DNA of 44,552 nucleotides from Candidatus Nitrosopumilus sp. (GTDB taxonomy: Archaea > Thermoproteota > Nitrososphaeria > Nitrososphaerales > Nitrosopumilaceae): assembly GCA_029250275.1 (NCBI GenBank), contig JAPFBP010000006.1, forward strand, positions 1 to 44,552. The letters run 5' to 3'. Positions 17,257-24,904 of this stretch are shown here, one piece after another. Below the pieces are notes generated by a model, which was given only the letters and a program-made list of their open reading frames with translations, was not told where the DNA came from and ran no database searches. A program made the position numbers and the translations under genes. Within the stretch, counting starts at the first letter, position 1, and every line of letters starts with the position of its first letter.

Positions 17257-17526
17257 ATGGTTGACGACGCTCAAAATAAAGAATCTATGAAAGGAGCAAT
17301 TGAAACATTAGAACAAATTACTTCTAGCAACTCAACTCCAAAAACAGTCAAGAAATCACTTACAGATTTAATTGTTGAACTAAAAAATCAAGAATATTCA
17401 TTATCAGTTAGAGCAGCAAATACTATCAGCCTATTAGATGATGTTACACAAGATCCTAACATGCCATCATACGTTAGAACTCAATTATGGCAAGCAGTTT
17501 CAAAATTAGAAAGCATAAGAGAATAA
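17257..17526 (+). CDS. UPF0147 family small helical protein
   Basis: 89 residues, all-helical, matching the archaeal UPF0147 family as I recall it: MKGAIETLEQITSSNSTPKT, then LSVRAANTISLLDDVTQDPN and the ending RTQLWQAVSKLESIRE. No function is established. It probably packs as a small helical bundle. It has its own TATA element and is followed 25 bp later by the methyltransferase-like gene, which may be cotranscribed. Confidence 0.85.
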   Translation: MVDDAQNKESMKGAIETLEQITSSNSTPKTVKKSLTDLIVELKNQEYSLSVRAANTISLLDDVTQDPNMPSYVRTQLWQAVSKLESIRE

Positions 17527-17551
17527 ATTCTCATTAATTGTATCAAACATA

Positions 17552-18313
17552 ATGAAAATTGAAGAATATTTAGAAACTCTTCCTAAAAACTTGCTTAGTG
17601 GTGAAGATGTTCAATTACCTGAAAAATCGTTTCGAAAAATTTTTAAATTTGTAAATTTAGGTGAAAAAGACATTTTTTATCATTTAGGTTGCAAAGATGA
17701 GAAAGGAGTTGAACTTGCTATTAACGAATTTAGAGTTAAAAAAGCAGTAGGGATTGATAATAATTCTGAAAAAATAAAACAAGCAAGAAAAAGTCTTGAA
17801 GAAAAAAATACCAAAGCAGATTTAATTTGCCAAAATATCGAAGATTCTGATATTTCAGATGCATCAGTAATTTTGTTCTGGTTTACTGATGAAAATATAA
17901 TTAATAATATGTTAAAAAAATTTAAAAATCTAAAAGAAGATACAAAAATAATTACAATTTGGGGACCTCTGCCAGAGTGTCTTCCAGATAAAGTAGATTT
18001 TCCATACATTATCAACAAAGTTCCATTCAAAAAAGCAGAAAATATGCAGGAACAATTACTAGCAATTTTTGGTGTTAAATGTATTGATTTTGTTACAGCA
18101 TGGGAATTTGCTGAAAGATATACCAAATCAATTGGATCTCCAGAAATTAAAAATGATCGATTTTTAACAATTATTCAAACATTAGTAATTTGGATTAATG
18201 CAAAAAAACTAGGAGTGGCATGTGGGGAGTGGATTCCAGAATCAATTCAAACGTACATTAACATCATGAAAATGCATTTTGACATAGATTTTGAATATTT
18301 ATTAAAAGACTAA
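17552..18313 (+). CDS. Methyltransferase-like protein (Rossmann fold)
   Basis: 253 residues with a class I SAM-methyltransferase pattern. Motif I is FYHLGCKDEKGVELAI (about 45-60, degenerate for the D-x-G-x-G-x-G loop), followed by the acidic strand AVGIDNNSEKIKQAR and a motif near LICQNIEDSDISDASVILFW. The glycine loop has only one clear Gly, so SAM binding is uncertain. The C-terminal 90 residues (with AWEFAERYTKSIGSP and CGEWIPESIQTYINIM) are unfamiliar to me. It may be an active or a non-catalytic relative. Confidence 0.6.
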   Translation: MKIEEYLETLPKNLLSGEDVQLPEKSFRKIFKFVNLGEKDIFYHLGCKDEKGVELAINEFRVKKAVGIDNNSEKIKQARKSLEEKNTKADLICQNIEDSDISDASVILFWFTDENIINNMLKKFKNLKEDTKIITIWGPLPECLPDKVDFPYIINKVPFKKAENMQEQLLAIFGVKCIDFVTAWEFAERYTKSIGSPEIKNDRFLTIIQTLVIWINAKKLGVACGEWIPESIQTYINIMKMHFDIDFEYLLKD

Positions 18314-18323
18314 TCTGTGTAAT

Positions 18324-18335
18324 CCTTTTATTTTG
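18324..18335 (+). promoter_or_regulatory. TATA box for the 18354 gene
   Basis: CCTTTTATTTTG is centred about 25 nt before ATG at 18354, consistent with a leaderless start. Confidence 0.4.
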
Positions 18336-18353
18336 TTTTTACCTGAATAAAAT

Positions 18354-18701
18354 ATGGAAGAAAGAATCAACATCAATGTTTCAGCAGTAGATTATGATAA
18401 AACTAGTAAAGCATTATCCCGTCAATTATCTCTTTTAGAAGAAATGGTTCACGGACAAGATGATTTTGTTATGTCAGATTCAGAGTTTGCATTTGGATGG
18501 AATTTTTTTGTTTTAAGTGTGAACAAGACATTAGTGGAAAAACTAGCAGAAATGATGGGTGTTGATTTTGATAAAATAAAGGGAAAAGGAATCGAAAAGA
18601 AATTTTTAACATGGTTGACAAAAAATGTTGAAACCAAATCCCCCAGATTCAAACTAGCCATTAAAGAAGAGATGGAATCTAGCAAATTTGGTATTTTTTA
18701 A
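18354..18701 (+). CDS. Conserved-looking small protein, unknown function
   Basis: 115 soluble residues with no signal or membrane segment. The N-terminus (ININVSAVDYDKTSKALSR) looks like a beta-strand followed by helix, and the rest is helical with Lys-rich surface. No Cys or metal motif is visible. The leaderless TATA spacing, codon use like the neighbours and lack of in-frame oddities support a real gene. It is convergent with tRNA-His, ending 11 bp before it. I do not recognise the family. Confidence 0.65.
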   Translation: MEERININVSAVDYDKTSKALSRQLSLLEEMVHGQDDFVMSDSEFAFGWNFFVLSVNKTLVEKLAEMMGVDFDKIKGKGIEKKFLTWLTKNVETKSPRFKLAIKEEMESSKFGIF

Positions 18702-18711
18702 AATAATAAAG

Positions 18712-18784
18712 GGCCCTCGAGGGGAATCGAACTCCTGTCCGAGGATCCACAATCCTCTATACTAACCACTGTACTACGAAGGCC
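18712..18784 (-). tRNA. tRNA-His (GTG)
   Basis: Acceptor GCCTTCG/CGAGGGC with an encoded extra G at -1 (18784) facing discriminator C73 (18712), the classic tRNA-His identity pair. The anticodon loop TTGTGGA gives GTG. CCA is not encoded after C73. The T-stem (AGGAG/CCCCT) contains one A-C mismatch. Confidence 0.95.
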
Positions 18785-18812
18785 ACAAAGAAATAAATTT
18801 GTACAACCAGTA

Positions 18813-18829
18813 ATAATCTTTAAGATTAT
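18813..18829. repeat. Perfect 8-bp inverted repeat
   Basis: ATAATCTT and AAGATTAT flank a single T. It lies about 30 bp upstream of tRNA-His (minus) and 50 bp upstream of the small plus-strand gene at 18879. It could be an operator or chance in AT-rich DNA. Confidence 0.4.
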
Positions 18830-18848
18830 GTTGAAAATTAAGATGTAT

Positions 18849-18860
18849 CTTTATTATTGA
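18849..18860 (+). promoter_or_regulatory. TATA box for the 27-residue gene
   Basis: TCTTTATTATTG is centred about 26 nt before the ATG at 18879. Confidence 0.4.
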
Positions 18861-18878
18861 CTAGGTTGAAATCAAAAT

Positions 18879-18962
18879 ATGCGAAAATGGTGGATTGCAA
18901 TGGCAATATCTATAGGACTTGTTTGGATAGGTACAAACTATTTTCTTCCATGGGTACAATGA
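18879..18962 (+). CDS. 27-residue single-span membrane microprotein
   Basis: ATG to TGA encodes 27 residues: a basic start MRKWW, a hydrophobic helix (about 6-19) and the ending GTNYFLPWVQ. Four Trp and the positive-inside start suit a membrane microprotein lying at the interface, such as an accessory subunit of a respiratory or transport complex. A well-placed TATA box at 18849 supports expression without a leader. It is followed by about 90 bp of non-coding DNA before corA. No homologue is known to me, and such short frames can be accidental. Confidence 0.5.
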   Translation: MRKWWIAMAISIGLVWIGTNYFLPWVQ

Positions 18963-19054
18963 ATATCTAAATTAGATTAGCCTCAAATTTAAAAATAGTT
19001 TCTGATCAATCATAGCGATCGCTTTAAATTTGTTGTATCAAGACATTTTTCGAC

Positions 19055-20074
19055 ATGAGAAAGAGTTTCATCACCAATAGACTACGTTCGAACAAAAAAT
19101 CAGTAGATATCACTATTGAAAATAGAATAGAGACCATGCAGGGAGAGAAATTTGTATGGATTGATTTACAAAATCCAGATAGAAATGACGTTGAAAAATT
19201 GGCTGAAAAATACAATTTCAACGAATTAAACATTGAAGATTGTATGACCAAGTTTGAGCTTCCAAAATTAGATAGTTATGATAATCATTTCTTTGTAATT
19301 CTTCATTTTCCACCATTAGCACAAAAAATAGGAATATCAAAAAATAGTCAGTTATCAATATTTGTAGGAAAAGATTTCTTGGTTACGGTTCATCAAGGAG
19401 ATCTTAAACCCCTTGTAGAATTGGTAGAAATTTGTAAAACAAATACTGATCAACAGAGAAAAGATAGATTATTAGGGAAATCTTCAGGATTACTACTTCA
19501 CGAAATCTTGGATATGTTAGTAGATGACCTTTTACACACATCAAGAAAAATTATTGCAAATCTAGATGATATTGAAGATAGAGTTTTTGATGAATCAAAA
19601 CCAGTAGCAAGAAATATTGCATTATTTAGAATAGAAATTAACAAATTAAGAAGAATAGTAAATCCATTAAAGAAATTTGTACTAGAAATAACAAGAAATG
19701 TTAAACAATTTTCTAGTGAAGATGATAAACTCACATTATTCTATGATGACGTAATTGACCATATTGACAAAGTAATTGAAACATTAGAAGAATCTAGAGA
19801 AACCATGGAAATTTACAAAGATACAGATTTTGTATTAAGTAGTGAAAAAACAAATAAAGTACTTGCAGTATTAACGATAATTTTCACATTAGCGATTCCA
19901 GCAACAGTGATTGGTACATTTTATGGAATGAACGTTAATTTGCCAGGAGGAATTGGAAGTAATTCAATGATTTTAGGACCATTTACAACTTTCATAATTA
20001 TAATAATTGTATCAGCAATTCCTGCAATCATGATGTTTGTATATTTCAAAAAACTAGGCTGGATTAGCAGTTAA
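19055..20074 (+). CDS. corA: CorA-family Mg2+/divalent-metal channel
   Basis: 339 residues: a cytoplasmic N-terminal alpha/beta domain, long stalk helices (about 150-270, many charged residues), then two C-terminal membrane helices separated by the signature GMN (291-293) in YGMNVNLPG. This is the pentameric CorA magnesium channel architecture, and length and motif are normal. The tail KKLGWISS is basic, as in the family. A TTTAAATT box at 19023 lies about 30 nt before ATG. It could transport Mg, Co or Ni; the sequence cannot separate these. Confidence 0.93.
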   Translation: MRKSFITNRLRSNKKSVDITIENRIETMQGEKFVWIDLQNPDRNDVEKLAEKYNFNELNIEDCMTKFELPKLDSYDNHFFVILHFPPLAQKIGISKNSQLSIFVGKDFLVTVHQGDLKPLVELVEICKTNTDQQRKDRLLGKSSGLLLHEILDMLVDDLLHTSRKIIANLDDIEDRVFDESKPVARNIALFRIEINKLRRIVNPLKKFVLEITRNVKQFSSEDDKLTLFYDDVIDHIDKVIETLEESRETMEIYKDTDFVLSSEKTNKVLAVLTIIFTLAIPATVIGTFYGMNVNLPGGIGSNSMILGPFTTFIIIIIVSAIPAIMMFVYFKKLGWISS

Positions 20075-20141
20075 AATAAAAAATCTGGACATACTCATGA
20101 AAAATAAGCTTAGATAAATACAAGATAATTTCATCTAATTT

Positions 20142-20414
20142 ATGGGAAAAATTAAAGTTAGAACTGGTAGAGGTACAGGAACTATCGAAGTTGATGATGA
20201 TCCAAAAAAATGGTCAGGAGACGAATTTAGAAAGATTCAAGAAGCAAGAAAAAAAGCATCAGCAAATAGAATGGTTCATACAGGTAGAGGAACAGGTACT
20301 AGAAAACTAGGAGATATGCCTGATCCAAAAACAAGACCTTCAACAGAAAGAATGACTAGAAGTACAGGCAGAGGAACTAGTTCTAGAAAAAGTACAAACA
20401 AAGATACAGAATAA
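20142..20414 (+). CDS. Small basic protein with three TGRGT repeats
   Basis: 90 residues, hydrophilic and probably mostly disordered. The motif TGRGTGT occurs at 8-14 and 47-53, and TGRGT again at 75-79, each preceded by a basic or polar residue (VR, VH, RS). The first two are followed by a loop ending in acidic/Pro residues (DDDPKKW, DMPDPKT). The RG-type repeats resemble nucleic-acid-binding tails, but no known family comes to mind. A TTAGATAAATAC element at 20110 lies about 27 nt before ATG. Single gene between corA and the convergent transaldolase. Confidence 0.7.
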   Translation: MGKIKVRTGRGTGTIEVDDDPKKWSGDEFRKIQEARKKASANRMVHTGRGTGTRKLGDMPDPKTRPSTERMTRSTGRGTSSRKSTNKDTE

Positions 20415-20456
20415 TACTATCTCAATTTTTATAATATTATTTTTGTATTATATTCA

Positions 20457-21125
20457 CTAAATTTTGATATTAAGATTTCCAGATTTTAGCTTGTCCCAAT
20501 CAGCAAGAAAGTTTTCCAAGCCAATTTTTGTTAATGGATGTAACATCATTTTATCCAATACTGCTGGAGGTAATGTGACAACATCTGCACCAATTTTTGC
20601 AGCATCAACTACATGTACTGGATGACGAATACTTGCAACAAGAATCTGAGTTTTTAACTCAGGATAATTCTTAAAAATATCTTTAATGTCTTGAATCAAT
20701 TGCATTCCATCTTGACCAACATCATCTAATCTTCCAATAAATGGACTAACATATTTTGCTCCAGATTTTGCAGCAAGTAAAGCCTGATTTGCAGAAAAGA
20801 TCAAGGTAACATTAACAGGAATTCCTTCAGATGAAAGTGATTTACATGCTTTTAGACCATCAGGAGTCATAGGAACTTTAACTACTACATTATCTCCGTA
20901 TTGACGAAGACGTTTACCTTCTTCCATCATTCCAGAATATTCAGTACTAATAACTTCTAAACTCACATCACCTTTGATAATTTTTGTAATTTCTTCCATT
21001 GCATCTTTTGGATTACCTCCTTCTTTTGACAAAAGTGTAGGATTAGTTGTGATTCCATCTAACAAACCCATATCATTAAATTTTTTAATGGACTCCAGAT
21101 TAGCAGTATCAAGAAAAATTTTCAT
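20457..21125 (-). CDS. tal: Transaldolase / fructose-6-phosphate aldolase family (TalC type)
   Basis: 222 residues of the short transaldolase type. The Schiff-base Lys is Lys83 in VVVKVPMT; other markers are FLDTAN at the start, GITTNPTLL, the NVTLIFS strand, SPFIGRLDD and ILVASIRHP. The TIM barrel is of usual length for this group. Together with the adjacent transketolase it would move carbon in the non-oxidative pentose phosphate pathway; whether it acts as transaldolase or as fructose-6-phosphate aldolase cannot be settled by eye. It overlaps the preceding transketolase C-half by 4 bp. Confidence 0.92.
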   Translation of the reverse strand: MKIFLDTANLESIKKFNDMGLLDGITTNPTLLSKEGGNPKDAMEEITKIIKGDVSLEVISTEYSGMMEEGKRLRQYGDNVVVKVPMTPDGLKACKSLSSEGIPVNVTLIFSANQALLAAKSGAKYVSPFIGRLDDVGQDGMQLIQDIKDIFKNYPELKTQILVASIRHPVHVVDAAKIGADVVTLPPAVLDKMMLHPLTKIGLENFLADWDKLKSGNLNIKI

Positions 21126-22096
21126 AATTTTTTACTCCTAATTTCTCTGACTTGTTTTGCCATATTAAAAGATGTTATTCCATGTTTCTCTAAAAGTAGT
21201 GGAACTTCATTATCACGTGCAGATTCTCCAAACATATCCTGGGCTCCAATTCGCTTAATAGGTACAGGATAAGATTCGGAAACAGATTCTGTTACTGCAG
21301 AACCCATCCCTCCAACAATATTGTGTTCTTCAGTGGTTACAATACAACCAGTTTCTCTAGCTGCTTTTTCTAAAATTTCATTGTCTATTGGTTTTATTGA
21401 AAACATGTCTAAAACTCTACAAGAAATTCCTTCTTGCTCTAATGATTCAGCAGCTTCTAAAGCCATTCTAACAGTAATACCACATGCAGCAATAGTACAA
21501 TCAGAACCATCTCTTAATGTAATTGCTTTTCCAATTTGAAATTCCTGAGAATCAGAATGAATTAAAGGAGTTACAGATCTTGCCATTCTCATATAAAATG
21601 GACCATATTCTCTTGCCATCAACTGTGTTAGATTTGAAACTGCAACAGTATCAGCAGGAATAAAGACTCGGAAATTTGGTATTACTCTCATTATAGCAAT
21701 GTCTTCAAGTTGTTGGTGTGAACCTCCATCAGGTCCTACGGACAAACCTCCATGAGATGTAACTAATTTTACGTTGAGACCTTTTTTTCCAGAAGGTGAA
21801 GGATAAGCAATATTGTTACGAATTTGATCCACTGCTCTACCAGGTAAGAATATCGCATAAGTACTAGCAAAAGAAATTTTTCCAGATGCAGCTAATCCGG
21901 CAGACATAGTAACAAGATTAGCTTCAGCAATACCCACATTAAAAAATCGGTTAGGAAATTCTTTTCCAAATTCAGAAGTTTTTAATGAATCAGTAGTATC
22001 TGCTCCTAAAACAACAACGTTAGGATTTTCTTTTCCTAATTGAATCAATGATTTAGAATATTCTGAACGCATGTCTGTCATTATTGGTTCATTCAA
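21122..22096 (-). CDS. tktB: Transketolase, C-terminal (pyrimidine-binding) subunit
   Basis: 324 residues forming the PYR and C-terminal domains of a split transketolase, which pairs with an N-terminal ThDP-binding subunit. Features: MRSEYSKSLIQLGKENPN, the FNVGIAEANLVTMSAGLA motif with the Glu that activates thiamine diphosphate, the TSHGGLSVGPDGGSHQ loop, and the C-terminal TTEEHNIVGGMGSAV. It overlaps the upstream TktN-Rpe gene and the downstream tal gene by 4 bp each, so translation of the three is probably coupled. Confidence 0.94.
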   Translation of the reverse strand: MNEPIMTDMRSEYSKSLIQLGKENPNVVVLGADTTDSLKTSEFGKEFPNRFFNVGIAEANLVTMSAGLAASGKISFASTYAIFLPGRAVDQIRNNIAYPSPSGKKGLNVKLVTSHGGLSVGPDGGSHQQLEDIAIMRVIPNFRVFIPADTVAVSNLTQLMAREYGPFYMRMARSVTPLIHSDSQEFQIGKAITLRDGSDCTIAACGITVRMALEAAESLEQEGISCRVLDMFSIKPIDNEILEKAARETGCIVTTEEHNIVGGMGSAVTESVSESYPVPIKRIGAQDMFGESARDNEVPLLLEKHGITSFNMAKQVREIRSKKL

Positions 22097-23760
22097 ACGT
22101 ATCCTGCCTCCTGAGCAATTTTTTTAATTTGTTCTTGTTTTTCACCAACAACATGCAAGCCAATCCATTTGTTTACTAAATCAATTCCACCTAATTCATT
22201 TGCTTTAGAAAGCAAACCATATCTCCTAGATTTTAAAACTGCTGTTCTAAAATCTCTAATTGCAGATCTAACATCGTGTTGACCAACAATTGCACCACCA
22301 CCTACAAAAATACGTGCACCATCAGCAAATGCTGAACTAATATTTTCAAGATTTACTCCCCCATCAGCCTCAATATAGCCTGAAAAATTATGTTGTTTTA
22401 AAATGGAATTTAACTTCGACATTTTTGCATGTGTTTCTTCAATGTATTTTTGACCAGATTGTCCAGGTACTACAGACATTACAATTAGTTGATCAATAGA
22501 TTGTAAAAATTTGTAAGACCATTCTGGTAATTCAGTATCAGGGTTAATTGAAAATCCTACACCAACTTGATTTTGTTTTAGTATATCACATATTTCTCCA
22601 AAACTTGATTCATCAGTTACTTCAGCATGAACGGTGATGATATCACTACCAGCATCAACATAGTCTTTAACATGTTTCACAGGTTCATTAATCATCAAGT
22701 GTGTGTCAAATGGAATTACTGTAAGTGGTCTTAGTTCCTTAATTTTATTATGATCAAAAGTTTTTGTTGAAACAAACTGACCATCCATCACATCAAGATG
22801 AATATAGTCTGCTCTACCTGAAACACATCGTTTAATTTCATTTTCTAAATTTGTCATATCTCCTGCAATAATTGAAGGTGCAATCATAAATTGTGAATCT
22901 AATTCAAGATTAATTATTGGAACTATATCAGAGTCAGGAGCTTTGCCATGCCATTGTGGATTATCCTCCATATGTTCAACAGATTTTCCTTTGATTGTTC
23001 TTGAAATAATTATTGTAGGTACACCTTTTGTAGCGTTTGCTTTTGTAATAGCTGCATCAATTTGTTCAACTCGGTGTCCGTCAATTTCAATAACATTCCA
23101 ACCAAATGATCTCCATTTATCACCAGTTTTCCAACGTGATGCATCTTTCCACATTTCAGAAATATCAGAACCTTCTAAATTTTCATCAAGTGGCATAATT
23201 TTTTCAGTATACGAATCTTGTTGAATAAAATTCCTATCGAGAAAAGCTGTAAGATTATCAACTTTGTATTTTGAAGCAGTCATTGCAGCCTCCCAGACTT
23301 GTCCCTCATCAGACTCACCATCGCCAATGATAGTATAGACATGATGATCTTTGGAATCAATTTTTGCTGCCAGTGCAATTCCAATAGAATAGGATAATCC
23401 AGTACCTAAAGAACCACCACAAAATTCAACTCCAGGACATTTTAGATCTGGATGTCCTTGTAATCTACTACCGAATTTTCTAAGTGTCTCAATTTCAGAT
23501 TCTGGAAAATATCCTGCAACTGCCATATTAGAAAATAATCCAGGAGCAGCATGTCCTTTAGACAGAACTAATCTATCACGATCTTCCCATTGAGGATTAT
23601 TAGGATCAAATTTCAAATGTTTGTTAAATAAACATCCTAAAATTTCAGCCATAGAAAATGAACCACCAGGATGACCAGATCCTGCAGCATTAGTTCCCTT
23701 AATCACTAATTTACGGGCTCTGAGAATATTTTTCTTTGTTTGATAATAATTAAGACCCAT
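22093..23760 (-). CDS. Fusion: transketolase N-terminal subunit + ribulose-phosphate 3-epimerase
   Basis: One frame carries two enzymes (numbering from the TTG at 23766). Residues about 10-288 are the ThDP-binding transketolase half: GHPGGSFS, SKGHAAPGL, the GDGESDEGQ (148-156) to Asn179 motif, and WHGKAPDSD. Residues 294-500 are a complete ribulose-5-phosphate 3-epimerase barrel beginning with its own Met (MIAPSIIAGD): His323/Asp325 in HLDVMDG, His356 in HLM, VVPGQSGQ and Asp468 in EADGG. About 57 residues follow. The separate transketolase C-half lies just downstream. ATG at 23760 suits the TATA box at 23784; TTG at 23766 is the alternative. Confidence 0.93.
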   Translation of the reverse strand: MGLNYYQTKKNILRARKLVIKGTNAAGSGHPGGSFSMAEILGCLFNKHLKFDPNNPQWEDRDRLVLSKGHAAPGLFSNMAVAGYFPESEIETLRKFGSRLQGHPDLKCPGVEFCGGSLGTGLSYSIGIALAAKIDSKDHHVYTIIGDGESDEGQVWEAAMTASKYKVDNLTAFLDRNFIQQDSYTEKIMPLDENLEGSDISEMWKDASRWKTGDKWRSFGWNVIEIDGHRVEQIDAAITKANATKGVPTIIISRTIKGKSVEHMEDNPQWHGKAPDSDIVPIINLELDSQFMIAPSIIAGDMTNLENEIKRCVSGRADYIHLDVMDGQFVSTKTFDHNKIKELRPLTVIPFDTHLMINEPVKHVKDYVDAGSDIITVHAEVTDESSFGEICDILKQNQVGVGFSINPDTELPEWSYKFLQSIDQLIVMSVVPGQSGQKYIEETHAKMSKLNSILKQHNFSGYIEADGGVNLENISSAFADGARIFVGGGAIVGQHDVRSAIRDFRTAVLKSRRYGLLSKANELGGIDLVNKWIGLHVVGEKQEQIKKIAQEAGYV

Positions 23761-23783
23761 CTGCAACGTTATTCTTACAAATC

Positions 23784-23792
23784 GAATAAAAA
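23784..23792 (-). promoter_or_regulatory. TATA box for the tktN-rpe operon
   Basis: TTTTTATTC on the minus strand lies 24-32 nt before ATG at 23760, favouring that ATG over the TTG at 23766. Confidence 0.4.
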
Positions 23793-23864
23793 TCTATTTC
23801 TAAAAGAAAACAGTGAGTAATTAAAATTTAAAAATAAGACATATGAAAAATTCAAACCAGGCTC

Positions 23865-24431
23865 TCATGATTTTAAAGAAAATTCTACTTTATCCAACAT
23901 AAATTTTAAAAATACAGATAGTGACTTTTTTCTCCAATGCTTTGCATTCCATTCTTTTACAAGTTCATTATAGAACTTCCACTCAAATTCATCTTCTTTA
24001 AGGTGAGATACCATCATTTTCTCAAATTCTGCAATATCCCAATCTACTGGGCACATTATATTGCTCATCTGAATTAATTTTCCATTTTTCATTTGAAACG
24101 GATATGATTTGCACACTCCTGGCTTGAAATCATTAACAGCACATCTAAAGACATCTTTAGTTTCTTCAAGAAATTCGCACGCACCATTTTTTTGTTTCAA
24201 AGCAAGATCAATCAGACCTTCTTTTACCTTAATTCCCAAAGAATAGTCCTTTGCCCCATAAATCTCTAAAAAAGTCTCAGGTGCCAATCCTAATTCAATT
24301 GAAAGTCTGTAAACATCATGAGCATTAACAAATATCACATATTCTTTACAGCAATCAGTATGACATGAAATGCAAGGAAATTCGCCAGTCTTAGTATGAC
24401 TAGAATCAGGATTATCTACAATTATTTTCAT
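23865..24431 (-). CDS. YkgJ-family cysteine cluster protein
   Basis: 188 residues with the Cys pattern of the YkgJ/Fli B-like zinc- or iron-chelating family: CISCHTDCCKEYVIFV (C-x2-C-x3-CC) near the N-terminus, a further Cys in GACEFLEE, then CAVNDFKPGVCKSYPFQM and a last Cys in IMCPVDW. The CxxxxxPxxCRxYPF-like block is diagnostic. It probably binds a metal or Fe-S cluster; no reaction is assigned. It stands alone, divergent from the DCC-family gene with a 68-bp shared promoter region. Confidence 0.85.
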   Translation of the reverse strand: MKIIVDNPDSSHTKTGEFPCISCHTDCCKEYVIFVNAHDVYRLSIELGLAPETFLEIYGAKDYSLGIKVKEGLIDLALKQKNGACEFLEETKDVFRCAVNDFKPGVCKSYPFQMKNGKLIQMSNIMCPVDWDIAEFEKMMVSHLKEDEFEWKFYNELVKEWNAKHWRKKSLSVFLKFMLDKVEFSLKS

Positions 24432-24499
24432 AAATCATCAAAATAAATTTCAGGTATTAAATCTGTAAAATTTTAATTTGATCGTTACTCTGCATTATT

Positions 24500-24877
24500 A
24501 TGGAAATTAAAGAAAATATTCCAATTGTATTATTTGATAATCAGTGTTATTTGTGTATGAAATTTGCAAAAACTGTTAACTTTTTTGCTAGAGGTAAAAT
24601 AACAATAATTGGACATTATTCAGATTTTGGGGAAAAAATAAGAGAAGAAATTCTAGATGAAACTGCATTAGACATGTTTTGGTTTATTTCTAAAAAAAGA
24701 GCATATGGTGGAAGAGCAGCTTTACTTCCGTTGATAAAATCAATTTTGATTGAAAAATCCAAAAAAACATCAACAATTAGAATTGATGAAGAATGTCAAC
24801 AAGGTTGTAAAACTGTTAAAGCAGTATTTCTAAGATCAATAAGTCTAATTACCAATAGTAAGATAATAGATCTATAG
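24500..24877 (+). CDS. DCC-family thiol-disulfide oxidoreductase-like protein (DUF393)
   Basis: 125 residues. The N-terminal strand ends in the family motif FDNQCYLCMKF (Cys16-x2-Cys19), matching D-x-x-C-x-x-C of the DCC family with a thioredoxin-like fold. The rest is shorter than the usual bacterial member but keeps the helix with AYGGRAALLPLI, corresponding to the G-x-x-A block. Two more Cys occur in EECQQGC. It probably has redox activity; partners are unknown. The neighbouring gene also encodes a Cys-rich protein, divergently transcribed. Confidence 0.75.
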   Translation: MEIKENIPIVLFDNQCYLCMKFAKTVNFFARGKITIIGHYSDFGEKIREEILDETALDMFWFISKKRAYGGRAALLPLIKSILIEKSKKTSTIRIDEECQQGCKTVKAVFLRSISLITNSKIIDL

Positions 24878-24904
24878 TAAATCTAAATAATACTTTAAAA
24901 ATAG

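Noticed and set aside
18813-18829. Inverted repeat as a rho-independent-like terminator
   Set aside because: Too AT-rich and short to form a stable hairpin, and archaea terminate mainly on T-tracts; kept only as a repeat.
22943-23224. Plus-strand frame of 93 codons opposite the TktN-Rpe gene
   Set aside because: Antisense shadow of a conserved transketolase region with no promoter or start signal.
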